DNA from: CAWKOH01 sp963851245
GTDB taxonomy: Bacteria; Actinomycetota; Acidimicrobiia; Acidimicrobiales; Palsa-688
NCBI GenBank assembly: GCA_963851245.1
Contig: CAWKOH010000002.1
Coordinates: 558,001-622,000, forward strand
Direction of reading: 5' to 3'
DNA: 64,000 nt
This document shows, piece by piece, positions 32,633 to 43,869 of this stretch. The first letter of the stretch is position 1, and each line of letters begins with the position of its first letter. The notes under the pieces were generated by a model. The model was not told where the DNA came from. It worked only from the letters and a program-made list of their open reading frames with translations, and made no database searches. The position numbers were made by a program, and so were the translations under genes.

Positions 32633-32981
32633 GCTCCACGGTGATGTTGCGCAGCTGGTGATCCCCGACGTTCTCGAGTGTGTGCGGTGTCAGCACGTCA
32701 CCCCAAACGGCGGATCCGGCCGGGGCGTGTGAAGGCGACGTGCGAGTGTCGAGGAGCACATTGCCGTCGGGATCCCGCCGCACGAAGTCGCTCACCCCGA
32801 GGATGTACAGGACGCCGGGCCAGCAGTGAGTGTGCACCGGAACGGTGTCTCCTGGATTGACGTGGGCGTCGAGGACCCGCACGTGCTCGTTCTCGAAGAG
32901 CAGGGCGTGATATTCCGGAGCGGCGGTCATGGCATCGAGCTCGGCCGGGTAGGGCCACGGATTCTTGGCGCTCTCGTTCAT
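32616..32981 (-). CDS. Single-domain cupin protein
   Basis: 121 residues from ATG 32981. The cupin core shows VNPGDTVPVHTHCWPGVLYI (G-x-x-x-P-x-H-x-H), a metal-binding motif with two His, followed by DVLTPHTLENVGDHQLRNIT (second motif with His). It is a probable metal-dependent small-molecule binder or dioxygenase-like protein; substrate unknown. Convergent with the TetR gene. Confidence 0.8.
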   Translation of the reverse strand: MNESAKNPWPYPAELDAMTAAPEYHALLFENEHVRVLDAHVNPGDTVPVHTHCWPGVLYILGVSDFVRRDPDGNVLLDTRTSPSHAPAGSAVWGDVLTPHTLENVGDHQLRNITVELKHLT

Positions 32982-33100
32982 GGCATCCCTCTTCTGCTGA
33001 GTGCTACGCAACGAAACTCGTAGTCCCGTTCTGTAGCGCTGAGTGAGGAAATGCTAGAGGCGCCCGGCGTCTTCTGAAAGGGGGTTCCGTCCGCCTTAGG

Positions 33101-33763
33101 ATGGGCCGTCGGAGGCCCGCCCGTGCTTGTCGGAAATTGATACCTACCACCGTCCGGTCTGCCACCTGGGCCGAGCTGCTGGGCCATCCCGACGTGGTGG
33201 AAGGGGCCATCAAGCGGTCCACGGTCGGGGTGATGGCCTTCCACGGCGGTCTGGAGGCCGGAACGGCGGAGATCGCCGAGGCGACGGCAGAAGCGAGTGG
33301 AGCCTCGCTCTATGTCGTCAACCAGCCGGCCGCCTTGCGCTGGCACGTCCCATCACGATCGGTGGATCCGGCCCGTTCCGCCCTGCTGGCCGACTGGCTG
33401 GCACACGTAGAGGTGGCGATTGCGATTCACGGCTACGGGCGGATCCGGCAACCCCGGCGGATCCTGCTCGGCGGGCGCAACCGGCGACTGGCCGAGGACC
33501 TGGCCGGCCACCTGTGGAAGGGGCTGAGCGGATTCGAAGTGGTCACCGACCTAGACGCCATCCCCGCCGAACTGCGCGGGCAGCACCCTGACAACCCGGT
33601 CAACCGCCCCCTGGCTGGAGGTGTCCAGGTCGAGTTGCCGCCCTCGGCGCGTGGCACCACTCCTCGCCCACCTGACCCGGCCTGGGGTCCCGGTGGTGCG
33701 CCGGCCCGGATCGTTGAGGCCCTGGCAGCCGGAATTATCGATTACCAGCCGGCCGCATATTGA
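33101..33763 (+). CDS. Poly-gamma-glutamate hydrolase family protein (YjqB/PghP-like)
   Basis: About 220 residues. Zinc-site style motifs: GVMAFHGGLEAGTAEIAEAT (His and Glu) and VEVAIAIHGYGRI (His), plus LGGRNRRLAEDLAGHLW and RGQHPDNPVNRPLAGGVQVE, all diagnostic of the PF05908 family. Such enzymes cleave gamma-glutamyl chains of poly-gamma-glutamate. There is no signal peptide. The start is uncertain (ATG 33101 or a later TTG at 33137). Confidence 0.8.
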   Translation: MGRRRPARACRKLIPTTVRSATWAELLGHPDVVEGAIKRSTVGVMAFHGGLEAGTAEIAEATAEASGASLYVVNQPAALRWHVPSRSVDPARSALLADWLAHVEVAIAIHGYGRIRQPRRILLGGRNRRLAEDLAGHLWKGLSGFEVVTDLDAIPAELRGQHPDNPVNRPLAGGVQVELPPSARGTTPRPPDPAWGPGGAPARIVEALAAGIIDYQPAAY

Positions 33764-33849
33764 CGCCGCCCCCGCAGACGCGCAACGGTAGGGGGTCTGT
33801 CTTGCGCTCGGCGGACACCGAGTAACGACGAAGGTTAAGGAGCAACGCT

Positions 33850-34345
33850 GTGGTGCAAGGTCGCGATCCCGGCTGGTACCCGGACCCCCAGGGTTTGCCC
33901 ACCGACGAAAGGTACTGGGACGGAACCACCTGGACGGCTGACGACGCGGCCGGCCACGCCGCGGCAGCCACCGGGCCCGCCCCGGCCGCCGGGCTGGTAC
34001 CCCGATCCCGGTGGTTCGCAGAAGGTGGAGCGCTACTGGGACGGGGCGACCTGGACCGACTCCTACCGGCCGCAGAAGAGCAATCGCAACATGTGGATCG
34101 CCATCGCGATGGCAGCCCTGGCCATCATCGCCGTGGTATTCATCGTGCTTTACGCCACCAAGAATTCGAGCAACAAGAACACCCCGCCGGAAACGACGAC
34201 GACGGTCCCGCACACCGTCCCTGCCACCAGGCCGCCGCGCACCACGGCTCCCCCCACCACCTCCGCGCCCACAACAACGGAGACGCCGACCACGACCGCG
34301 GCGCCGACAACTACCACCACCGCGGCGGTATCGACTACGGCCTGA
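33850..34345 (+). CDS. Double DUF2510 membrane protein with Thr-rich tail; frameshift near 33985
   Basis: GTG 33850 has AAGGAG eight bases upstream. The first DUF2510 motif is PGWYPDPQGLPTDERYWDG. After a one-base shift near 33985 the second follows: GWYPDPGGSQKVERYWDGAT. Then come a membrane helix (MWIAIAMAALAIIAVVFIVL) and a Thr/Pro-rich extracellular tail (PPTTSAPTTTETPTTTAAPT). DUF2510 is a short actinobacterial Trp-rich motif in membrane proteins; its role is unknown. Confidence 0.75.
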
Positions 34346-34362
34346 GCCGCCTGTCCGACTGC

Positions 34363-34984
34363 CTAGCCGGCGCCCCGATCGATGGCTACTGAGGGCAGGT
34401 CCTGCACGGCTTGCTTACTGATCTTGAGCCGGATGCCGTTGTCGACGGAGGCAACCGCTGCAATGGGAATGGCCACTTCTTTGCGACCCCACAGATGACC
34501 CTCCTGAAGGAGTACATGGGTGACATGGTGACCCTGGCTCTCCACGACGAGGCCTTCCACCTTGCCGATGCCGCCATCGGTGGCGTGGACGGGGTCGCCG
34601 CGTCGCACTGACACCTCACCGACCGGAACAGACACGGACGTGACGGGAACCGACGCGTTGGCGCCGAAGTAGGGCCAGGCGAACGAATCCCCGGGTTCGT
34701 AGTCGCCGAATTCCTCAACCCCCGGCAGGAAGCTCGTCTCCTCCGCGAAGTCCAGCTGCTCGAACTCCGCCTTCGTGCAACGGAGCCGGATCTCCCCACC
34801 GCCGGCGCTGTCGACCAGATCGAGGGGTACCAGCCGCCCGAGGCCCTGCCGGTGCCTGGGCTCGATCAAGACGTGGGTGACCGTCTTGCTGACGGGGTTG
34901 ACCACCACCCGCTTCAAATTCCCCGCACACCCCATCGGTGGCGCGAGCCGCGGCCCCGATCGTGAACTGCCTCGCTTCGTCCAT
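34363..34984 (-). CDS. PRC-barrel domain protein (two domains); frameshift near 34925
   Basis: ATG 34984 has GGAGGTGG upstream. It begins MDEARQFTIGAAARATDGVC; one extra G in a G4 run near 34925 shifts frame, and GNLKRVVVNPVSKTVTHVLI continues. The first barrel is residues ~8-75, the second ~115-200 (HATDGGIGKVEGLVVESQGH, EVAIPIAAVASVDNGIRLKI). PRC-barrels bind RNA, photosystem or ribosome-maturation partners; this one has no further clue. It lies downstream of the glycosidase on the same strand. Confidence 0.7.
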
Positions 34985-35031
34985 GGCCACCTCCGTCGTG
35001 AGGCAGCTTAGGGTGCCGGCCGCACCGGACG

Positions 35032-37753
35032 TCAGCTCCGCCTGGCCCCGCTCTTGCGCTTCGGTACGGCGCGAACGACGACGCCGAGGGGGTCGACCAG
35101 CCCGTGCCGGCGGCGGATGGCGTCGGCGACGATCCCGGTCCATCCGGTCTGGTGGGGACGCACCCAGGCCGGCCCCGTTGTCGCCGTGGAAGTATTCGTT
35201 GAAGAGCAGATTGTCCTTCCAACGGGGATCTCGTTGCAATTTCTCAGCTGAACCGAAGCAGGGCCGGCGCCCGTCGGAGTCCACCAGGAAGGTGGATATG
35301 AGCCGGTGCCGAAGGTCCTGGGCTATCTGGGCGAGGGTCATCTTCTGCCCGGACCCGGTGGGGTACTCCAGCTGCAGGCTTTCCCCGAAGAAGCGGTCGT
35401 AGCGCTCGAGAGCCTCGATGACCAGATAGTTGAGCGGGAACCATACCGGCCCTCTCCAGTTCGAATTCCCGCCGAACATGCCAATGGTGGACTCGGCCGG
35501 TTCGTAGTCGATCGAGGCGCTGAACCCCTCGACGTCGAGCTGGTAGGGGTGGTCGCGGTGGTAGGCCGAGATGGCGCGCAGACCGTGCGGCGAGAGGAAT
35601 TCCTGCTCGTCGAAGAGCTTGGTGAGGATGTGCTCGAGCCGTTCGAGGCCGACCACCGAGAGAAGCATGCGGCGGGAGCCCGGCTCCCCCTGCAACAGCC
35701 CGGCCTCGGCCAGCTTCTCCTGGTCGTCGAGTCCCTCGCGGCCGAGCAGCCGCGGGAACTGCTTGGCCACGACCAGGCTGCGCTGAAGCATCTCCTCATC
35801 GATCACGGCCGCGGCGAGCATGGGGATAATCCCCACCATCGACCGCACCTTCACCGGTACCACCGAACCGTCGGGAGTCACCAGGCGGTCATAGAACATG
35901 CCATCCGTGTCGTCCCATAGCCCGGCCACGTCGATGGCCTCCCGAATGGCGGCGAAGTGCTCGACGAACTTGACGACCAGGTCCGTCGCCGGGCGCTGGC
36001 CGGAGCGGTTCAGGACCGACGCGATAGCGCCCATGGACATGGCGTAGTAGGCCATCCAACCGGTGGCGTCCGACTGCTCCAGGAGGCCCCCGACCGGAAG
36101 GTGCGAGCGGTCGATGGGACCGATGTTGTCGAGGCCCAGAAAGCCGCCCTCGAAGACGTTGTTCCCGCCCGCGTCCTCCTGGTTGATCCACCAGGTGAAG
36201 TTCACGAGAAGCTTGTCGAATATCCGGCTCAGGAAGTCGATGTCGCGACCGCCGTCGATGGCGAAGACCTCCAGGGCGGCCCAGGCCTGCACCGGCGGGT
36301 TCACGTCACCGAAGTCCCATTCGTAGGCGGGGAGGGCCCCGTTCGCATGCTGGAACCACTCCCGGCACAAAAGGGTGAGCTGGTACTTGGCGAACGCCGG
36401 ATCCACGTGGGCCAGGGCCACGCAATGGAAGGCCAGGTCCCATGCCGCGAACCACGGATATTCCCACTTGTCGGGCATCGACATGATGTCGAAAGCGTCG
36501 AAGTTGCGCCACCGGCAGTTGCGGCCGGAAAGCCGGGATGCGGGTGGGGGCGGCTCAGTGGGGTCACCATCCAGCCACCGGCTCACGTCGTAGTAGTAGA
36601 ACTGCTTGCTCCACAGCATCCCGGCGAACGCCTGGCGCATCACGTTGGCTTCGTCAGCCGTCGCCGAGGGTGGAGCCAGCTCGGTGTAGAACTCGTCGGC
36701 CTCGGCCTGCCGTTTGGCCATCACCTTCTCGAAACTGGTCCCGAGCGCGTTCAAGGCCTTCGGCTTCGCCCCCCGCCGCCGCAGTCGAAGGCGGACCTCG
36801 ATGGTGGTCCCCGGTTCCACCGTCTCGCGGTACCAGGCCGCCATTTTCGTGCCTTCGGGCTGGGTGTTGACGGTCGGGGCGCCCGCCACCACATGGTCGT
36901 TGATCCCGTCCTTGGGGTAGGGCGGGCTGGACCGCAGGCCGTAGAGCCGCCCATGGTTGGTTTCGTTCTCGCAGAAGAGGAGCGTGGGCGCATCCCCGCC
37001 GGGACTGGCGCCGCAGAGCAGCTCGAGCTCGCCGAGGAACGGGTGGTCGACCTCCACCTCGGCGGCTCCGGTCGCGGTCATCTTCGGTCTCGGGGAGTTC
37101 GGTTCCCAGGACCAGGTGTTGCGGAACCACGCCGTCGGCAGGATGTGGATGGTGTCGGCTTCGGGGCCGGCGTTGGTGACCTCGATGGACATCAGGATGT
37201 CCTGGGGGTCGGCCTTGGCGTAATGGACCTCGACAACCCAGTACCGGTCTTCGTCGAATATCCCGGTGTCCAGAAGTTCGTACTCGGGATCCCACTTGCC
37301 GCGCCGGCCGTTCTCGCGCCTGAGGTCCTCGTAGGGGAAGGCGCCCTGCGGGTAGTGGTAACGCCAGCGGTTCCAGGCGTGGCTCGGCAGGGCGTCCAGG
37401 TACCACCAGTAATCCTTGACGTCTTCGCCGTGGTTGGCTTCGGCGCCGGTCAATCCGTAGGCCCGCTCCTTCAGGATGGGGTCCCGGCCGTTCCACAGGG
37501 CCAGCGCCAGGCACAGGCGCTGCTCCACGTCACAGAACCCGGCTAGCCCGTCCTCGCCCCAGCGGTAGGCCTGCGACCGGGCCCGGTCGTGGGGGAGGTA
37601 GTCCCAGGCCTCCCCGTTGGCGCTGTAGTCCTCGCGGACCGTGCCCCATTGCCTTTCGCTCACGTAGGGGCCCCAGAGGTACCAGCCGCCGGCCTGGCGC
37701 AGCCCGTTCTCCAGGCGGCCGAAACCCTTCGCCCTCTCGCCTTCGACACTCAT
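35032..37753 (-). CDS. GH63/MGH1-like glucosidase (mannosylglycerate/glucosylglycerate hydrolase type); frameshift near 35150
   Basis: About 907 residues, cytosolic. Blocks in order: GGWYLWGPYVSERQWGTVRE, LYGLTGAEANHGEDVKDYWW-like N-terminal region, a beta-sandwich domain to ~residue 350, then the (alpha/alpha)6 part with MPDKWEYPWFAAWDLAFHCV, NGALPAYEWDFGDVNPPVQA, EGGFLGLDNIGPIDRSHLPV and NSNWRGPVWFPLNYLVIEAL. One extra C in a C4 run near 35150 shifts frame; repair gives ASHQTGWTGIVADAIRRRHG and a stop at 35034-35032, while the unrepaired frame runs falsely into the PRC gene. It probably hydrolyses glucosyl/mannosyl compatible solutes. Confidence 0.85.
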
Positions 37754-37986
37754 AACTCTCACACGGCCCTTCGTCGTAGCGGGTTCAGCCCGCCGCCGGG
37801 CGCTCCCGAGTGTCCTGAAATCTACGACCATCTTCGAGCCCGGCCGAGAGAGCCGGGATCACCCGGACCAGGGGAGATCGACCGGGGCGGTGAACGCCGG
37901 TGGAACGGGGCCTTTACAGAGATTTAACTCGAGCGGCTGTCACCCCGGATAGAGGCATCGGCTCCGGCCTGACATGCTCTTCGTTG

Positions 37987-38634
37987 ATGGAGCTCAATCT
38001 CCTGGAAGATCTCGGCCGGGTGGAGCGTGACGCTCTGCTCGCCAAGTGCGTGCCCCGGCGCTTCGCCCGCCGGCAGGCGTTGTTCCACTTCGGCGACCCG
38101 AGCAACGGGATGTACGTGGTGGCCAAAGGGAGGGTCGTGGTCCGGATATCCACGCCGACGGGGGAGGAAGCCTCGCTCACGGTCATCGGCCCCGGCCAAT
38201 CGGTCGGGGAGCAATCGCTGCTGGTCGAAGGCGGCCGCCGGTCGGCGTCGGCCGTCGCCCTGGAGCCGGTCGAAACGCTCTTCCTGTCGCGCCAGGCCTT
38301 TCTCGAGTTGCGGGCTGACGGCGCCGGCTTTGATCAGGTCATGCTGCGGCTGCTCGCCGCCCGGGTGATACGGCTGACCGATCAGCTCGTCGAGGCGCTG
38401 TTCGTGCCGGCCACGACCCGGGTGTTGCGTCGGGTGATCGACGCCGCCGCCCTTTATGGCGACGGGACCATTCCGCTGACCCAGGAGGAGCTGGCGGCCA
38501 TGGCGGGAAGCACCCGCAACACCGCGAACCGGGTGCTCCGCGCCGCCCAGGATGCCGCTCTTCTGGAAGTGAAGAGAGGCAGGATAACCGTCCTCGACAT
38601 GGGCGGCCTGCGGAAAATGGCCGACGCCGGCTGA
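37987..38634 (+). CDS. Crp/Fnr-family transcription factor
   Basis: 215 residues from ATG 37987. The N-terminal cNMP-binding domain has FHFGDPSNGMYVVAKGRVVV, TVIGPGQSVGEQSLLVEGGR (phosphate-binding-cassette position) and a helix. The C-terminal winged HTH is IPLTQEELAAMAGSTRNTAN, VLRAAQDAALLEVKRGRITV. No Fnr-type Cys cluster, so cyclic-nucleotide or other ligand sensing is more likely; a cyclase gene follows 45 bases later on the same strand, which suits this. Confidence 0.9.
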   Translation: MELNLLEDLGRVERDALLAKCVPRRFARRQALFHFGDPSNGMYVVAKGRVVVRISTPTGEEASLTVIGPGQSVGEQSLLVEGGRRSASAVALEPVETLFLSRQAFLELRADGAGFDQVMLRLLAARVIRLTDQLVEALFVPATTRVLRRVIDAAALYGDGTIPLTQEELAAMAGSTRNTANRVLRAAQDAALLEVKRGRITVLDMGGLRKMADAG

Positions 38635-38679
38635 TAACTCTCTGCTAAGCCCAGTCGCCAGGGCCTACTCTCTGACGTC

Positions 38680-41494
38680 GTGTCGGGGTCTTTCGAGCGG
38701 GAGCCTACTTCGGAGCGGCGTCAGCTCACCGTCGTCTTCGCCGACCTGGTCAACTCGACCAGTCTGGCGACGACGCTCGATCCTGAGGACTTCCACGAGG
38801 TGATCGACGCTTACCAGCACCAGGTCGCCGAGGTGATCGCTTCGCATGGCGGCACCGTGACTCAGTTCCAGGGCGACGGCGTGATCGCCTACTTCGGATG
38901 GCCCAAGGGCTCGGACTCGGCCAGCCAGGACGCCCTGTCCGCCGGCCTGGCCATCGTGGACGCCGTGAGGCACGTAACGGAGCGACTGCCCTTGCCCGGA
39001 TTGCCGACCCTGGCTGCGCGAGTGGGGATCCATACCGGGGTGGTAGTCGTGGCGCCGGCCTCAGCCGGTGGGGTGTTGCGCCCGGCGGACATATTCGGAG
39101 ACGCCCCCACGGTGGCGTCGCGGCTGCAGGGAATAGCCGGTCCCGGCCAGGTGGTCATCAGCGGGATCACGGCCAGCCTCAACGCCGGATGGTTCGTGAT
39201 GGAACCACTCGGCACCAGGGCCCTGAAAGGCTTCGAGTTCCCCATCGAGGTGTTCAGGGTCATTGCCCCGACGGGCATCCGGTCGCGTCTGGACACCGGC
39301 CATCTCACCAAGTTCGTGGGCCGGAAGGCCGAGCTCGCCGCCATCGCCTCGCACTGGGAGGCGACCCGGCTCGGGCATCCCGCGCCGTCATGGTGGTGGG
39401 CGAGCCGGGCATCGGGAAGTCTCGCCTGGTCCGGGAGTTCGTCACCGCCTCGGACGACGAGCGGCGCGACTCCCTGACCGTGAGCTGCTTCAGTCGCGAC
39501 GCCCTCAGCCCTCTGCAACCCTTCGTGGCGCTGATGGATTCCGTTCCGAAGAGCCCGGCGGAGGCGGCCGACTGGGTCCTCGACCGGACCCGGGGTCGTC
39601 GTTCCGTTCTCGTGGTGGAGGACGCCCACTGGGCTGACCCCAGCACCCTTGAAGCTCTGGAGCGGCTCGGCGCCGAGCCGCGCCCCTTGCTGATCCTCAT
39701 GACGGCTCGCCCCGAGGTGGGCGACCTGCCCGGCCTGCGTGCGCACGTGGTGGCGCTGGCGGCCCTCGACTCCGAGGACGCCGCCGCGGTGGTCGAGAGC
39801 CTTTCGATGGAGTTCCCCATGGGCACCGCGCTCCGAGACCAGCTGGTGCGCAGAGGCGGCGGGGTGCCTCTGTTCCTCGAGGAGATCACCCGTTCAGTCA
39901 ACGAAGAGGGCGATGCCGGCGTTCCAGCCCGTACCTCGGTCCCCTACACCTTGGGCGATCTGGTTACGGCGCGCCTCGACCGCCTGGGAGAAGCCAAGCG
40001 GGCGGCCCAGCTGGCGGCCGTTATCGGGCTCGAGTTCGACCTTCCGACTCTCCAGGCCATCACCGGTCTCAGCGAGCTGGAAGGATCTGTCTACCTGGCC
40101 GAGCTGGAAGGGCGCGGCATCGTCCATTCGCTGGCGCGCGAGGGCACCTACCAGTTCCAGCACGCCCTGATGCAGGAGGCCGCCTACGAGTCCCTCCTTC
40201 GCCGCGACCGGCGCCAGGCCCACGGCCGGGTGGCCGATGCGCTGGCTGCGGCACCGGCCCACGCCCAAGCCCGGCCCGAGGTCCTCGCGGCCCATCTCGG
40301 GCTCGCCGGCCGCCCCGCCGAGTCGGTGTCGGCCTGGGAGCAGGCCGCTCGCCGCGCCGCTCGGCGCAGTCTCTTCAAGGAGAGCGCCGCCCATCTGGGG
40401 CAAGCCCTGATCCGGGTCGCTGAGCTTCCTGACGGCTCCGAACGCGACGCGGTGGAGACACGGGTCCGGCTCCATCTGGGCCAGTACCAGGGCGCCATCG
40501 ACCAGGCCTCGCCCGCAGTCGGAGACAACTTGCGCCGGAGCCTGGAGCTGGCCGTGCGGCGAGGCGATGGGCTTGCTCAAGTCGAGGGCTACCTGACTCT
40601 CGCCCCTCACTACCAGGCGGTCACCGACTACCCGGCCGTCTTCCGGACCCTCGACGCCGCCCAGGAGGCGGCCCTGGAGCACGGAGCCGAGTCTCTGATC
40701 CCGGCCATCGGGATGACGCGGGGTTCGGTCCTGGTCTGGCAGGGGAAGCTTCGCGAGGGTCAGAGTGCCATCGTCGAGGCCCTGGACTCGGTGGGCATAA
40801 CGATGGACCATCCGCCTTCGCTCGATGCCATGTCCATGCCGGGTCTGCTGGTCGACGTCGTCGTCGGCGGGTACCTGCTCTACGCGCTGGCCGAATGCCT
40901 GTCTGGCCGGGCCGCAAGCGGGCATCTGGTGGGGGAATGGGCTTCCGAACTGGCGTCCGCCAAGGGATCCGCGGCACGCGCTGTGCATGTGCTGGACGAC
41001 CAGAGCGATCGCCTCCCAGATAGAGGGTGACGTCGACGCCGTGCGATCTCTCGCCGCCCGGGCCCTGTCTCTGGCCGACGATCGCACCACTGCGCAGATC
41101 CGCTCGTGGGCGGCGGTCCTACTGGCCTGGGCCGACGGGCGCGTGTCCCGAGCTGGCCCGCCACGAGGATCACCCCGCCCTCTTCATGCGGCCGTACCTC
41201 CTGTCGCTAGAAGCGGAACGGACGGCCGACCCGGTGGCCGCGGTGGATCTGCTCGAGGAGGCCTTGACCATCGCCCGGGCCACGGGCGAACGCTTCTCCG
41301 AGGCCGAGCTGTTGCGGCTCCGGGCCCGTCGCCAAGCGGAAAGCGGGGACCTGGTCGCCTCCCGCCGCTCGAGTGATGAAGCGGTAGCCGTGGCCCGCTC
41401 ACAGGGGGCCCTGGTCCTCGAGACCAGGGCGGCGGCCGACCGCCTGGCGAGCGTGTCTGACGGCCATCCGGGAGACAGCGGCGATGAGCAATGA
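38680..41494 (+). CDS. Adenylate/guanylate cyclase + AAA ATPase + TPR regulator; three frame changes
   Basis: About 937 residues. An N-terminal class III cyclase domain (LTVVFADLVNSTSLATTLDP, GGTVTQFQGDGVIAYFGWP with metal Asp, RVGIHTGVVVV). Then a STAND-like ATPase (VMVVGEPGIGKSRLVREFVT Walker A; RSVLVVEDAHWADPSTLEAL Walker B). Then ~450 residues of TPR-like helices. Frame changes near 39380, 40990 and 41150 must be corrected to join the parts. Its stop overlaps the next start (ATGA). It would make a cyclic nucleotide in response to a signal sensed by the ATPase/TPR part, perhaps for the Crp-type regulator next door. Confidence 0.85.
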
Positions 41495-42672
41495 CGGCGA
41501 CGAGCAAGGGTCAGTGGGACGTCGCGGCGCTGGAGTCTCTCCGATCACTGGGTGATCCCGAGGCTGACGCGGTGGTAGCCGCCCACTTCGCCGAAGAGCG
41601 AGCCGGAGCCTCCGAGCTGTTTCGGCGCCTGGCTTTCAGCCAGGAGCCCTCCGATGTCCCGACCGGCCCGGTCGGGCGGTACATGGCCGAGATACCGCCT
41701 GTTCCTCCGTGGTTGGACCCGGACGTGGTGAGCCGAGCCCAGTCGTGGTTCGCTCGTGTCGGCACCCACGTCTTCTGCGCCCTCTACGCGGCGTCACTGC
41801 CTACCGCCTACGCCTGCCATCAGGGCGTCCGGGTCCTGGCTACCACGGCCCGGCTGGAGACCGACGCCAAACGGCGTCTCAACGAAACGGCGCAGTTCGT
41901 CTTGGACGTGATGCGGCCCGGGGGCATGGAACCGGGCGGGGCCGGTTTCCAGGCGGTGCGCCGGGTTCGGCTGATGCACGCGGCCGTTCGCTGGCTGATC
42001 GAGCAGGACCGGCGCGCCGGTTGGAACGGCGCCCTGCTCGGACGACCTGTGAATCAGGAAGATCTGCTCATGACCATCCTGACCTTCACCGAGGTGGTCT
42101 TCGAGGGCTTCGATCGGACGGGCGTCGACTACACGCCGACCGATGCCCACGATTACCTCCACCTCTGGTCATACGTCGGTTACCTGCTTGGCGTAGAGCA
42201 CCGCTTCCTCCCGCTGGACCGGGCGTCGGCGGAGACACTCATGGAACACGTTCGCAGCGTGCATTTCGGGTCCAGTCAGGCCGGTCGGGACTTGACCGGA
42301 GCCTTACTCGAGCAGGCCCAGGGTCTGCTGCCGCGGCCTCTGCGAGGGCTACCCGGTACGGCTGTTCGCTGGTATGTGGGTGACGCGACCGCCGACCTCG
42401 TGGGCGTCCCCGCGGCCGACTGGACGAGGGTTATGTTCGGTCCGCTGGCGGAACTGACCCGGCGGGTCTCCGCGCTCGGTGCCCACCGTCGCTTCCTGGT
42501 CGGCTTCTCGGAGCGTTTCGGGCGCGCCATGCTGACGGCGGCCGTCGATGCGGAACGCGGGGGCGACAGGGCCGCCTTCGCGATCCCCGCGGAGCTGCAA
42601 GGACCGCTGGGGGTCACAGGGGACCAGCGGGCAGCTGCCCGCTGGCCATTTCGGCGAGCTGCTCCGGGGTGA
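41491..42672 (+). CDS. MpaB/Lcp-type (DUF2236) oxygenase
   Basis: 393 residues with ATGA overlap to the cyclase gene. Motifs: SWFARVGTHVFCALYAASLP, RLMHAAVRWLIEQDRRAGWN (His ligand region), NQEDLLMTILTFTEVVFEGF and YLHLWSYVGYLLGVEHRFLP (His), which follow the b-type haem latex-clearing-protein/MpaB pattern. Likely an oxygenase acting on hydrophobic substrates; no Tat signal is seen. The last ~30 residues (RAAARWPFRRAAPG) do not look like the family end, and a frame change near the end is possible. Its 3' end overlaps the convergent gene by 59 bases. Confidence 0.8.
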   Translation: MTATSKGQWDVAALESLRSLGDPEADAVVAAHFAEERAGASELFRRLAFSQEPSDVPTGPVGRYMAEIPPVPPWLDPDVVSRAQSWFARVGTHVFCALYAASLPTAYACHQGVRVLATTARLETDAKRRLNETAQFVLDVMRPGGMEPGGAGFQAVRRVRLMHAAVRWLIEQDRRAGWNGALLGRPVNQEDLLMTILTFTEVVFEGFDRTGVDYTPTDAHDYLHLWSYVGYLLGVEHRFLPLDRASAETLMEHVRSVHFGSSQAGRDLTGALLEQAQGLLPRPLRGLPGTAVRWYVGDATADLVGVPAADWTRVMFGPLAELTRRVSALGAHRRFLVGFSERFGRAMLTAAVDAERGGDRAAFAIPAELQGPLGVTGDQRAAARWPFRRAAPG

Positions 42673-43686
42673 AGGGCGGATCGGCGAGGCTGGGCCGGCG
42701 CTGCCGGGATCGAAACAGGTTGACGATGTAGCCCATACGCTGCTGCATGGACACCCAGTCGTCGGCCCCGCACGGGCTGCCACGTCCCTTGGTACGGTCC
42801 CAATCTCCCAGGGCGGCGGCTGCCTCGGGAGCGGACAAAGGGGGAGCGAAGAGGGGGCCACCGCCGGGCGGGGGCGGAGCGTACGGTGCAGGTCGAGGTC
42901 TTCGTCGGCGGTGACCAGCCTCATCAACAGAGCGGTCGCCGAGTCCTGCCACAGCCGGGTCAACTCGTCGTTCAGCGTCTCTACCGCCGGCCGGGCCACG
43001 GGCCGCAGGAGCCAGCCCGGCAGGAAGCGGGCGATGTGATCGTTGATGAGGCCGTGCAGGGCGTCGGCGATGGGGGCGTCCACCGCACCCGCTATGTAGG
43101 TCTGCAAACGCTGCTGCTCGTGGGCCACCGCGGCCACGTTGGCCCGCAGAACGTGCACGGACCTTTTCTCCGGATCCGGCTCCGCCAGCGCTTCCTCGTA
43201 ATCCGCGACCGGCTGCTCGAGCTCCGGCGTTGTGGAGGGGTGGTCGCCTCGTACCAGGTCGTGAAACACCGGCGCCAGCTCGGTGAACACCAGGCGGTTC
43301 CCTTCCGCCAGCTGGCGCGACACATCCCCGGCCACATCGTCTGTCAGCCCACACAACTGGCTGAGATGGAAGTCGTCGGCCAGGCGCAGCCGCCGGGCCC
43401 AGCTCCACCGCCGGTTCAATCTGTCCCGTTGCTCGGGCAGGACCCGATTGTGTTCTATACCCCCGCGCAGCAGGCGCGGAAGTTCCTCGCCCCGGATCAT
43501 CCGGCCAGCGCTCTTCGACGCCCACACCGCGAAAAGAGCCCAGGTGGCGTCGGGAGCCAGTCCCCTCGCTGACATCTGCGTACCCAGCTCGTGATAGGTC
43601 TGGGTGATCCACAGGTTGCGGAGACGTGGATCTTCCATCTCGGAGATCGCTGAGATACTCGGTGTCGGGATAGTCGGCCTTGGCAT
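42614..43686 (-). CDS. Conserved hypothetical protein (helical); frameshift near 42860
   Basis: About 357 residues from ATG 43686. It is largely helical: LRNLWITQTYHELGTQMSAR, ATWALFAVWASKSAGRMIRG, GNRLVFTELAPVFHDLV, RFLPGWLLRPVARPAVETLN. After a one-base shift near 42860 the end reads GADDWVSMQQRMGYIVNLFR, PPFTPEQLAEMASGQLPAGP. It resembles an uncharacterised actinobacterial family; function unknown. Confidence 0.6.
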
Positions 43687-43838
43687 GCGGCTCCGAGTCC
43701 GAGATGGTAGGCGCCAGGGTGGAAGCCCGGGAGCCTGTCTGACGGCGCTCCGCCGATCACCGCCAGACAAGGCCCGGCTTAGGACTACCCCGAAACCCCG
43801 CTCTACCTTCGTTCCCGGGTAAGTCCCGCTGCGACCAC

Positions 43839-43869
43839 GATGGTCCCTGCCGCCCCAGCAGGGACCATC
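43839..43869. terminator. Strong hairpin (12-bp stem) in gene-poor gap
   Basis: GATGGTCCCTGC (43839-43850) pairs perfectly with GCAGGGACCATC (43858-43869), loop CGCCCCA. No T-run follows, so it may be a Rho-independent-like terminator of the actinobacterial type or a protein site. The rest of 43687-44017 holds no gene. It sits upstream of the leftward gene at 43686 and past the 3' end of the Kelch gene. Confidence 0.45.

Noticed and set aside
35957..37546. 529-codon frame antisense to the glycosidase
   Set aside because: Shadow frame; the opposite strand has continuous glycosidase motifs.
34715..37831. A 1038-residue single protein joining the glycosidase and PRC-barrel regions
   Set aside because: Past ~35150 the frame encodes Arg/Pro-rich noise; a one-base correction restores the glycosidase end at 35032, and the PRC gene has its own start and ribosome site at 34984.
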